64,000 nucleotides of DNA, taken from positions 186,001 through 250,000 of the forward strand of contig NZ_AGFX01000012.1 in assembly GCF_000236805.1 (NCBI RefSeq), written 5' to 3'. The notes beneath the pieces were generated by a model. It was not told the DNA's origin, made no database searches, and was given only the letters and a program-made list of their open reading frames with translations. The DNA comes from Paenibacillus peoriae KCTC 3763 (GTDB lineage: Bacteria > Bacillota > Bacilli > Paenibacillales > Paenibacillaceae). Position numbers and translations under genes: made by a program. Positions 43,627 to 52,972 of the stretch are shown piece by piece (within the stretch, counting starts at the first letter, position 1; every line of letters starts with the position of its first letter).

Positions 43627-44536
43627 TTCCAAACAGGCTGTACAATTCCGTCCATTCACCCGCACGGAGCATGCCTTCCAAAAGCTGAGAATCTGCAGGC
43701 GTTGCGGACAATTCACCGCCCTCTGGGAAGAAAAATGTACATCCTGCGATCGGGATACGCTGATTCCTGTAGAGCAATACGCCAAGCTTAGTGCCAGACG
43801 TTATTTTCGCAAAGACCTCGCCGTTGGCATCATGCTGTTGGCCGCTGCTGTCTTTTTTGGTCATTCAACGCAGCAAATGCTTCTGGGCGGTATTGTCGGT
43901 GCACTCCTCCTGCTGCCCTTGGTGCTTCTGCAGCAGCGTATTTACCCTCATGAAAAGCGCAGACAGCTTATACGCCTGTTCAGAGGACGCATAACTCAAA
44001 TCCATGAGGGACTAAACGTTAATCATAAAAACGCGGTTGCCCTGCGACAGATGAGTGAGCGTGTCTCCTATGAGATGCTGCGCGAGATTGCTGTGCTCAT
44101 TCACAACGACCGGATCAGGCTCCAGCAGGTCGCCCTGCTGCAATCCTTTGTTCTGCGCAAAGATATGGAGTTGACACTCGATCCTCTCCTGATCAAAAGC
44201 TTTGAACCGCTTATGGTCAGATATATCGGAGAAATTACCAGATTAAATCGTGAGCTGATCAAGGATCGAACCTTCCGATATGTCACCTTTTATGAGCGTC
44301 GCATTCTGGAAATGGCAGGAGGCGAGGATATTCTCGTCCGCGTAGCCAATGCGGCTGTCCGCAAAAAGCGTTACGTGGTCACCCATGCCGCATTTATTTC
44401 CAGATATGTACGCAAGCTGCCAAAGGAAAGAGTCCAACGATTATATCATATCATTCAGGAAAATCCGTTAGAACCCTTCGGAGACTTGGCCGATGAGGTG
44501 AAGATCATGTACCTGATGGAGCAGTATAAAAGCTAA
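43619..44536 (+). CDS. Zinc-ribbon membrane protein (305 aa)
   Basis: Not recognised as a named family. Seen: a zinc ribbon CRRC...CTSC (about 25-45), two close membrane helices (about 70-105, one hairpin), and a long charged helical C-terminal domain (IHNDRIRLQQVALLQSF and following) that looks cytoplasmic. ATG 43619 has GGAGAAG; the frame is open to GTG 43610. It is divergent from the VWA/tubulin-like operon, and its ribbon recalls that of the GTPase. Inference: an accessory membrane subunit of the same system. An independent role is possible. Confidence 0.72.
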   Translation: MNSSKQAVQFRPFTRTEHAFQKLRICRRCGQFTALWEEKCTSCDRDTLIPVEQYAKLSARRYFRKDLAVGIMLLAAAVFFGHSTQQMLLGGIVGALLLLPLVLLQQRIYPHEKRRQLIRLFRGRITQIHEGLNVNHKNAVALRQMSERVSYEMLREIAVLIHNDRIRLQQVALLQSFVLRKDMELTLDPLLIKSFEPLMVRYIGEITRLNRELIKDRTFRYVTFYERRILEMAGGEDILVRVANAAVRKKRYVVTHAAFISRYVRKLPKERVQRLYHIIQENPLEPFGDLADEVKIMYLMEQYKS

Positions 44537-44601
44537 CCTGTTGCAACGCCCTTTTATATATGACGTCATATCGATTACAAATCACTGCAATAAATCAGAA
44601 A

Positions 44602-44643
44602 AAAACCGTCAGGATCGCCAACGTGCCTCCAGACGGTTTTTTG
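44602..44643 (+). terminator. Convergent bidirectional terminator
   Basis: AAAACCGTC pairs with GACGGTTTT across 21 bases and is flanked by A and T runs, so it can stop the zinc-ribbon gene from the left and the hydrolase gene from the right. Confidence 0.85.
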
Positions 44644-44681
44644 ATTTTTATAGGGTATATGTGTTCATTAGCTAGTCTTCT

Positions 44682-47450
44682 TTATTGGCCTTGCAGTTTT
44701 TTGTACGCATGTTTATTGGAAGAAAAATTAAAAGCACGCACACCCTTGCTGTCATATACAATAATCTCCTTATTCAAATACGGGTGCAAACCGTTAAAAT
44801 AGCCGGGCATGATCAGCTTGCGCATAAACAGGTTTTTGCCTAGCATCCGTGGTGAATTGGTCGCTACGACAAGCATTTGTCGGTATGCAGACCAAGGACT
44901 AGGCTGAATATATAACAGACAATATTCCCCTGCTGTAAAATCACCGTCCAGCGTATACCCTTCCTCCGTACATACGAATTGCAAATTTTCCTGGTGTCGT
45001 TGAAGCAGCTCATGTCTGGTCAAATCCGAAGAAATACAAATCACGTTACTGTTGGCCAGCTCTTCCTCCGAAATGTCATGAGCAGACACAACGGGATAAT
45101 GGACACCGATGTAGGGATTCCAGGTCGCTGTCCGCGGGCTGGCCAAGGCGTTCGCTGTTCGTTTCATCGCCTGCTCTTCCTCCGGTGTAGCATAGCTGGA
45201 TGGAAGGACAATATGAAGACGATCCATATAAACGTCAAGCACGCCCATACCGTGGCTCCGAGCATTTCTTCCTGCGCTTTTCATCCCACTTGCTTCCTGC
45301 TCGGTCTTTGTTTCTTTTGCAGAGCTTACATCGCTTCCTCTCCCCCGTTCAGCAATCAAACGGTATTCGGGCGAGGGGCGCTTCTGTGACTCCATTTTTA
45401 CAAACCGAAAGCAGCTGTATTCCAGCAGATCCAGCACGAAAATACGAGCTCCGATACGTACCTGGACCAGTTCCAAAGCCATGACTTCATGAGAAAGATG
45501 AATGATAAATTCATCAGCGTGAACGGCTGTAATGTCCAATTCACCTGTTGTGCTTATTTCACCGTGCAGCTCAGCATATTCCCCGTGTTCATCCATTTTC
45601 GCCAGCTCCAGCCAATAAGCACGATTATGTCTGCCCCGTTCTGTCCGGTAGGCTATGCGCTGAGGTGCGACATCTCTTTTCCATTGCATAAGCCAGCCCA
45701 GCACGCCGTCCAGAAGCCTCAGCTCATGTGTGTCCCAGTGATTGGAGCAATGCTCCACTACACCTTTGAAATGGCTGGATGCAAGCTCGGTTGCTGGAGC
45801 CGTATAGGCCTTGTCAAACAGATAATCCTGCTCGCCAACAATGTTCAATATGGGCAAATTTGACAGATTCATTAGCTGCTTTGGATGCGGTGCACCTGCA
45901 ATCACAGCAATAGCCGCAAAACGCGAAGGATATGCCTGTGCCATCGCCCAGGCCGCATAAGCGCCGTTAGAATAACCCGTCAGATAGATTCGGTCTTCGT
46001 CCACCGGGTACGATTGCAGAATGACATCCAACGCCTCCAGAAAAGCGGCTTCGCCAATATAACTGCCCAACGTTACGCCACGACACGAAAAAGTAACAAA
46101 TATCGCCTCTTCCTCCCAGTCCCGTCCGAAATCACGTTGCTGGAAATCCGGTAGACCCAGCTCATACCGTTTGCCTGGCATCAGGACAATCAAAGGGTAC
46201 TGTCGTTCTGCCGAAAAGCTTCCTGAAAGCAGTCCTCTGGGAAGCTGTATGGTATAGCGCTGTAAGCTGTTATCCAAGCGGGAGACAAAAAAGCCTTCGC
46301 CAATCCCGTCAGGAGACACCAAGATGTTTTTCTCCTGAAGTGAGAATGAATGCTGAGACTGTTCGGCCAATCCATATGTGAAAATTTGTTTTAATAGCTT
46401 GATATATTCACGCACAACCCGGTAGTCCCAGATTTCAAAAGGGTCTTCCGGCAAAGCCGTTAACCTTTTTAGTTCCTCCAGTAGACCTTCTATCTGTATT
46501 TTTCGTGCAGCTTTGAGAGCATCTCTGACGTGAGCCTGCTTGTAGTGGTCATACTCTTCCTGCAAACCCTGCACAACGGCAGACAAAGGACGTACAAGTA
46601 CCGAGTACACAAAATGGTGCTCTCCTGCCACATGATCGTGATATGTAACCGTAAAATGCAGCATCCCTGTGTTCCCGGTCATTTCCTCATCCCAGGCATA
46701 CCTTTGCTCCTGCTCCCAGGTCGCTTGAAACCGATCCAGCTTCGTTCCCGCATCATTCGTTACCTCGACCCATACCGTTTGATCTGCAGGCAGATCTACG
46801 CGATCCTTACGTAGCAAATAAAACGAAATCGGACTTTTTTCCCCTTCCCTCTCCGCACTTTTCTCAACCTCTAGCCAAGCCATATGAAAACGTATATTAC
46901 GCTCTACAAATTCACGCTGCAGCTCTGTCACATCTGGATGATCGCATATCTGATTTCCGCTAATACGAATAGAACGGGCTTCATCGGGAATAAACGATGC
47001 GATGATGATCACTGTGTGATCGCCTTCCTCCATATGCAAGCGAAAAGGACCGGATTCCGCATATACCAGTATGCCGTCTATCCAAATTTGTCCTGTCCCT
47101 TCAAATGGTCTGATCACGACTTCCTGTGCTGCCATACAACGAAGGTTGGAAACCAGCAAAAGCCTTTCTTGCTCGGCCAAAGGCGGGAAAACACCTAAAT
47201 TCAGTTCCGCGTTCCGGGGGTCCAGCTCGGTTAATAATCGGCAAGCTGCCTTTCCCCCGGCTGAAAGCTCCAGTCCCTCTTCACATGCCTTCTCCAAATT
47301 CCAGTCCTCATGTGTGAAATAATTGGACCATTCCCTGCCCACACCGCAATTTTCCGGTAGCTTGAGCGGACCGATTGCGTAAGCAGACACCAAACGAACC
47401 GGATAATCCGACAGCACAGTTGTTGCTTTTTCCAGATGCGTGAACCTCAT
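44682..47450 (-). CDS. Large alpha/beta hydrolase (922 aa)
   Basis: N-terminal part (1-370) strand-rich with a possible PA14-like segment (GTGQIWIDGILVYAESGPF); middle (about 410-640) an alpha/beta hydrolase: YPLIVLMPGK, the nucleophile elbow GYSNGA, EQDYLF with the acidic residue, and SNHWDTHE with the His; C-terminal 280 residues of unknown type. No signal peptide, so cytoplasmic. ATG 47450 has GGAGGGGG. It shares family traits with polyhydroxybutyrate-depolymerase-like esterases and prolyl oligopeptidase relatives. It is separated from the GTPase system by the convergent terminator, so it is probably its own unit. Substrate unknown. Confidence 0.75.
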   Translation of the reverse strand: MRFTHLEKATTVLSDYPVRLVSAYAIGPLKLPENCGVGREWSNYFTHEDWNLEKACEEGLELSAGGKAACRLLTELDPRNAELNLGVFPPLAEQERLLLVSNLRCMAAQEVVIRPFEGTGQIWIDGILVYAESGPFRLHMEEGDHTVIIIASFIPDEARSIRISGNQICDHPDVTELQREFVERNIRFHMAWLEVEKSAEREGEKSPISFYLLRKDRVDLPADQTVWVEVTNDAGTKLDRFQATWEQEQRYAWDEEMTGNTGMLHFTVTYHDHVAGEHHFVYSVLVRPLSAVVQGLQEEYDHYKQAHVRDALKAARKIQIEGLLEELKRLTALPEDPFEIWDYRVVREYIKLLKQIFTYGLAEQSQHSFSLQEKNILVSPDGIGEGFFVSRLDNSLQRYTIQLPRGLLSGSFSAERQYPLIVLMPGKRYELGLPDFQQRDFGRDWEEEAIFVTFSCRGVTLGSYIGEAAFLEALDVILQSYPVDEDRIYLTGYSNGAYAAWAMAQAYPSRFAAIAVIAGAPHPKQLMNLSNLPILNIVGEQDYLFDKAYTAPATELASSHFKGVVEHCSNHWDTHELRLLDGVLGWLMQWKRDVAPQRIAYRTERGRHNRAYWLELAKMDEHGEYAELHGEISTTGELDITAVHADEFIIHLSHEVMALELVQVRIGARIFVLDLLEYSCFRFVKMESQKRPSPEYRLIAERGRGSDVSSAKETKTEQEASGMKSAGRNARSHGMGVLDVYMDRLHIVLPSSYATPEEEQAMKRTANALASPRTATWNPYIGVHYPVVSAHDISEEELANSNVICISSDLTRHELLQRHQENLQFVCTEEGYTLDGDFTAGEYCLLYIQPSPWSAYRQMLVVATNSPRMLGKNLFMRKLIMPGYFNGLHPYLNKEIIVYDSKGVRAFNFSSNKHAYKKLQGQ

Positions 47451-47606
47451 AACATTCCCCCTCCAGGTTTTGATTTCTTCGAAAGACGCAGCCGCGATAT
47501 TCTTCTGGAAATTTCTCCGTTAACACTTAAAACAACTATATAAAACTATTCGTTATCCTCTCTGTTTACTCCTCTGTTTTTTCCAAAAAAAGAAGCTGTG
47601 TATAAA

Positions 47607-47640
47607 CAAAAAACGAAGAAAGCAGAGCGCTTCACTTCGT
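47607..47640 (-). terminator. Terminator after the 112-aa gene
   Basis: Minus-strand ACGAAG-TG-AAGC / GCTT-T-CTTCGT followed by six T, about 110 bp past the stop at 47752. Confidence 0.75.
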
Positions 47641-47751
47641 TACTAAAATTTCTATATTTAGTTGAGCTTGCTACTTGTTTTCGCGAATTCTTGGCATTGC
47701 AGTGTCAACTGCATGCCTTTTGGGTCTACTCATAACCTTCTATGCTGATGT
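47641..47751. other. Short 3' region without a gene
   Basis: About 110 bp between the terminator and the small gene. It contains a short inverted repeat, GCAGT / ACTGC, near 47698-47713 but no T run and no frame with a ribosome site. Confidence 0.4.
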
Positions 47752-48090
47752 TTATATATGTGAATAGCTCGCTTGTATTTGCTTTTCCAACTTGATTCGT
47801 TCCAATTTCAGCTCCCAAATTTGTTCGCTCCACGAGTTTCGCTCCGCCGCGTTATTACTCTTCCGTAAAAGATCAAATAGCTCCATCAGCCTGTCGTTAA
47901 TCAGGTCAAAATGCCGCCATAGCGCGTTAATTTTAGAATCCTTAGTCTCCTTGCCGTTCTCCTGCAAATGATGCTGCAAGGCTTCCTTGAGCTCTTGTTG
48001 CCACTTTATATCATGTAATTGTTTCGCATAATTAAGAAGATCCAAATAGTCATCTACCTGCAGGTAACTGTGTATTTTTGCCCGTTGCAT
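47752..48090 (-). CDS. Small helical hypothetical protein (112 aa)
   Basis: Not recognised. All-helical and highly charged, probably coiled coil (YLDLLNYAKQLHDIKWQQEL, then RIKLEKQI near the end); one conserved-looking WRHFDLINDRLMELFDLL. ATG 48090 has AAGGAGAG. The promoter carries a perfect 17-bp palindrome over its -10, so it should be under its own regulator, not under mccAB control. It has the shape of a small IDEAL/YtzH-like spore-former protein, but I cannot place it. Confidence 0.75.
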   Translation of the reverse strand: MQRAKIHSYLQVDDYLDLLNYAKQLHDIKWQQELKEALQHHLQENGKETKDSKINALWRHFDLINDRLMELFDLLRKSNNAAERNSWSEQIWELKLERIKLEKQIQASYSHI

Positions 48091-48121
48091 ACGCTATCTC
48101 TCCTTATGATACATCCTATTA

Positions 48122-48138
48122 CCGAGTATTATACTCGG
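48122..48138 (-). promoter_or_regulatory. Perfect palindromic operator over a promoter
   Basis: CCGAGTATTATACTCGG is an 8-bp inverted repeat around one central base. The minus-strand TATAAT lies inside it, with TTGCTT 16 bases upstream as -35. It precedes the 112-residue gene. The stem could also form in RNA, but no gene on the other strand needs a terminator. Confidence 0.65.
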
Positions 48139-48165
48139 CTTTTGTGGAAAAGCAACGTTTTTAGA

Positions 48166-48198
48166 CAAAAAAAGAGACAGCCTCAGCCACCTCTCTTG
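48166..48198 (-). terminator. Terminator after mccB
   Basis: Minus-strand AAGAGA pairs with TCTCTT across 14 bases, followed by a T run, directly past the stop at 48213. Confidence 0.78.
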
Positions 48199-48212
48199 AC
48201 CTTTTACGTTTT

Positions 48213-50274
<2,062 letters not shown>

Positions 50275-50401
50275 AATTTTCAAGCTCCTTTTAAATAACG
50301 AATCCTAATAAACCAGTGGTCAAAAAATAGCAGGGTGTTGCCGGAAAAGTTTACTCCCTTGTCCGAAAACACAGTAATTCGCTAAGTATTTATGCAATAA
50401 G

Positions 50402-50430
50402 ATTTTATGTATAATTGAAGCATTTGTCAA
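50402..50430 (-). promoter_or_regulatory. Strong sigma-A promoter of mccAB
   Basis: Minus-strand TTGACA (50430-50425), 17 bases, TAAAAT (50407-50402). The leader of about 120 nt contains a GTGTT..AACAC hairpin followed by a short T run; I see no S-box or T-box. Confidence 0.8.
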
Positions 50431-50458
50431 ATAGCAACATTCTTGCCCCTAGAGGGGT

Positions 50459-50971
50459 TTACAGGAAGGAATCCTCGACTGTAAATCCTGCTTTTTGGGA
50501 CAGTTGCTTGATGCTCTCTATTTCAATCTCTGGAACTGTAATTAGAACAAAGCTGTCACTATCTATGTCAAGATAGGCAAGGGATACAGCAATGCTTTTC
50601 AACCGTCTTGCTGCTTCATTCAGAAACATTTCGGTGGTCCATTCGGAGTAATCCTTCCCTTCAAGCTCTTCCCAATTCACTAAAGGAAAATATTTTCTCA
50701 CGAGTAGACCGTCGATCACATCACAGACGTAGGTTCCCTTTTCTTTCCAATCCATTTCAAAAGCTAAATCATACTCAAGCAGGACGTCAACCAGTGCAAT
50801 CCAAACAAAGGTCCTATCGGAAACCTCTATTCCTCTTTCATTCAGCCGATCTTCGCATCGTTCAAAGTAACTTTCAGGCTCTTCCAACGCCAACTTTACA
50901 TCTTCCAGAACCTTCTCCTTCAGATCATACGCCAGCTTTTCACTAAGTTTCAGCATCGCTGCCTTGTTCAT
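50459..50971 (-). CDS. Hypothetical protein (DUF6630-like?)
   Basis: 170 residues, soluble and acidic. The central part, VSDRTFVWIALVDVLLEYDL followed by DWKEKG, recalls DUF6630 proteins (a recollection, not a search). It is the last gene of the leftward toxin operon's tail, 21 bp after the 302-residue gene. Small acidic proteins at this place in Rhs loci are often immunity proteins or orphans left from earlier toxin tips. The role is inferred only from position. Confidence 0.6.
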   Translation of the reverse strand: MNKAAMLKLSEKLAYDLKEKVLEDVKLALEEPESYFERCEDRLNERGIEVSDRTFVWIALVDVLLEYDLAFEMDWKEKGTYVCDVIDGLLVRKYFPLVNWEELEGKDYSEWTTEMFLNEAARRLKSIAVSLAYLDIDSDSFVLITVPEIEIESIKQLSQKAGFTVEDSFL

Positions 50972-50992
50972 AAGCTGCCTGTTCCTTTCCCC

Positions 50993-51901
50993 TTATCTAA
51001 TAATCCGCTGCCAGTCGGGAACCTTCTCATGCTGGAGAACATATTGTAAGATTTCATCTGCGTCCACATCATAGCCGGGTCTCTCTTTTGGAATATGTCC
51101 TAAAGCCGTTTGGAGAAGAGGATGTTTAATAGAAGGTGTCTCTAATCCTTCCTGTTCCCTAACCATTTGAATGCAATAAATATCGTATGGAATATGCACA
51201 AAAGACAGTATTTCTTTGGATTTCTTTGGTGTGTCACTCGCACTATAAATATGAAAGTCACATACTTCGTAAAGCAACTCCTCTAATTTCTCAGAATCAT
51301 TCCAGTGCTTCAGCAACCGCTGATAAACATGATCCTCAGGTAAAATATCAAACAAGGGCGGCATTTGCCCTGTTTTCCATTTATGATATAAGCATGTCAT
51401 GAACACATGATGTGTTTTGTTTTCTGCATAGAACTCAAGATCCTTTGCAAATAATTTGCTTGCATACTCATAGGTCGACTCGGCTATATCTTCATAATCC
51501 CAAAGCACTGATAAACCAATAAGACCTCCAAGTTGCCAGGCACTTACTCTTCCACTATTCGGTACGCTTTTAATAATTTGTACAAGCCATATGATCTGTT
51601 TTTCTATCAACTTCCATGCTTCCGCTTCTCCATTCAAAATTTTATTTTTTGCGTTTTGTTCGAGATGTACACCTATTAAATAACCAAGGGCTAATGCCAG
51701 TTCATTTCTTTCCTTATCCATAATCTTTTCATCAATGTCTTCTTTGACATCAAGTAAAATTCCTTCAATTTCCTCTTGTGGAATTATAGTCTCTTTATAT
51801 TCCTTAATAGCTCTATTGAAATATTTTGTATACACTGAGTAGTCCAACTCGTCATTCCTCGTTTCATAAGCAGGATATATTCTTACGATTTTCCTTGTCA
51901 T
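50993..51901 (-). CDS. Hypothetical protein (302 aa), possible orphan immunity protein
   Basis: All-helical soluble protein with a high Glu/Lys content: long helices around 55-110 (ERNELALALGYLIGVHLEQN), a Trp-rich centre (RVSAWQLGGLIGLSVLWDYED), and a C-terminal IKHPLLQTALGHIPKERPGY. This ending recalls the DUF1911/PoNe-immunity group, but the match is too weak to claim. AT-rich like its neighbours. No clear ribosome site. Its place behind the Rhs toxin suggests an immunity or displaced immunity gene. Confidence 0.6.
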   Translation of the reverse strand: MTRKIVRIYPAYETRNDELDYSVYTKYFNRAIKEYKETIIPQEEIEGILLDVKEDIDEKIMDKERNELALALGYLIGVHLEQNAKNKILNGEAEAWKLIEKQIIWLVQIIKSVPNSGRVSAWQLGGLIGLSVLWDYEDIAESTYEYASKLFAKDLEFYAENKTHHVFMTCLYHKWKTGQMPPLFDILPEDHVYQRLLKHWNDSEKLEELLYEVCDFHIYSASDTPKKSKEILSFVHIPYDIYCIQMVREQEGLETPSIKHPLLQTALGHIPKERPGYDVDADEILQYVLQHEKVPDWQRIIR

Positions 51902-52020
51902 CTTGCCACACCTTACTATTTATATATAAATTAAAGCTATCTCCAAGAACCAAGTGGTTAATTAGAGATAGCTTCTCACAAAATTTAGATTATAACCATT
52001 TCATAATAAATCTAATTATT

Positions 52021-52485
52021 TTATATTAAATCCTTCTTTATAACGTTATATAAAACAAATTGACTCTCTAGTGGCTTCAAAATAGCAATTACTTCATCTT
52101 CTAGAGCTCTTTCAAATAAGGAGCAATCCTCTTGTCTAACCTTAAATATATTATCCTCAAAAAAAGAAAACCTTTGGTAGTTCTCTGTATAGTACCCATA
52201 TGAGCCTCCAGATAGTCCAATCTCTTTATCATCTACAATATTTGGGTAACCCGTGAAAATTTCAAAATTTATTGACTCCTCTTTTTCCCAAAAACAGTAC
52301 CATTCCTCTCGTGCCAAAGAGGCTTGCATAGACAAATATTTCTCTACAAAGGTTTTGTACTCAATACTTTTATAGCCTATTGTTACGGTTACTTCATCGT
52401 AATCATGATCTAGTTCTTCAATTAGAAACCCTATGATATACATAGTAAATATTCCTCCCAATACAATCCATAAGTTATCCGGCAT
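52021..52485 (-). CDS. Hypothetical protein with N-terminal membrane helix (154 aa)
   Basis: One membrane helix at 5-22 (LWIVLGGIFTMYIIGFLI), then an acidic, aromatic-rich soluble domain (REEWYCFWEKEESINFEIF, YGYYTENYQRFSFFED). Markedly AT-rich. It is second after the Rhs gene. A membrane-tethered acidic protein here fits an immunity protein acting at the membrane, either for the present tip or for a former one. Not recognised as a family. Confidence 0.62.
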   Translation of the reverse strand: MPDNLWIVLGGIFTMYIIGFLIEELDHDYDEVTVTIGYKSIEYKTFVEKYLSMQASLAREEWYCFWEKEESINFEIFTGYPNIVDDKEIGLSGGSYGYYTENYQRFSFFEDNIFKVRQEDCSLFERALEDEVIAILKPLESQFVLYNVIKKDLI

Positions 52486-52512
52486 GCTTTCCCAATAGGG
52501 CCATTATGTTCA

Positions 52513-52923
52513 TTACAAGTCATCTTCCAGCCCAAATTGCTGGCAATCCAATCCCATCATACTTATTGAAATCACTCGTAGTACTGCATCTATTTCAGCA
52601 GTTGTTAATTCAGGGTATTCTTGCTGAATACATTTAGATACTACACTTTGATTCTCCAAAAAAAACATGATATCAGAAATAAGGATGTCTTTATCCTTTA
52701 CCTTTAGTCCAAAAGTTTTTCGATTCTGCATGTCTTTTTTTCTTACTACACCATATTCAATATATGCCATACTTTCTAAGTTATCCGGGGAATGCGAAGA
52801 TTGTCGAAAAAAATTTTCTTTGAATTCTTCGACATTATATTCCAATCTATCATGTTCTATGATCTTCTTTGATATCTTGTCAATCTCTTTAAGGAATTCA
52901 TCGTACCTTCTATTTTCAATCAA
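52513..52923 (-). CDS. Probable immunity protein of the Rhs toxin (136 aa)
   Basis: Soluble, helical, acidic protein directly after the Rhs gene (50 bp). The preferred start is TTG 52923, 8 bases after GGAGG; in-frame GTG 52932 would sit in the ribosome site. C-terminal pattern PELTTAEIDAVLRVISISMM. The cognate immunity gene in Rhs loci is normally the first gene after the toxin, which is the main evidence. Base composition is as AT-rich as the toxin tip, so the two were probably acquired together. Confidence 0.65.
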   Translation of the reverse strand: MIENRRYDEFLKEIDKISKKIIEHDRLEYNVEEFKENFFRQSSHSPDNLESMAYIEYGVVRKKDMQNRKTFGLKVKDKDILISDIMFFLENQSVVSKCIQQEYPELTTAEIDAVLRVISISMMGLDCQQFGLEDDL

Positions 52924-52972
52924 ATTACACACCTCCTTTTCTTTCTATAACGGTTATTACATTGCTTACTCA

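Noticed and set aside
50284-50401. S-box or T-box riboswitch before mccA
   Set aside because: The leader of about 120 nt is too short and I find neither the T-box sequence nor the S-box core; only a weak hairpin is present.
50993-51901. Assignment as a PoNe-type immunity protein (DUF1911)
   Set aside because: Only the C-terminal IKHPLL-type pattern resembles the family; the rest does not show its known features.
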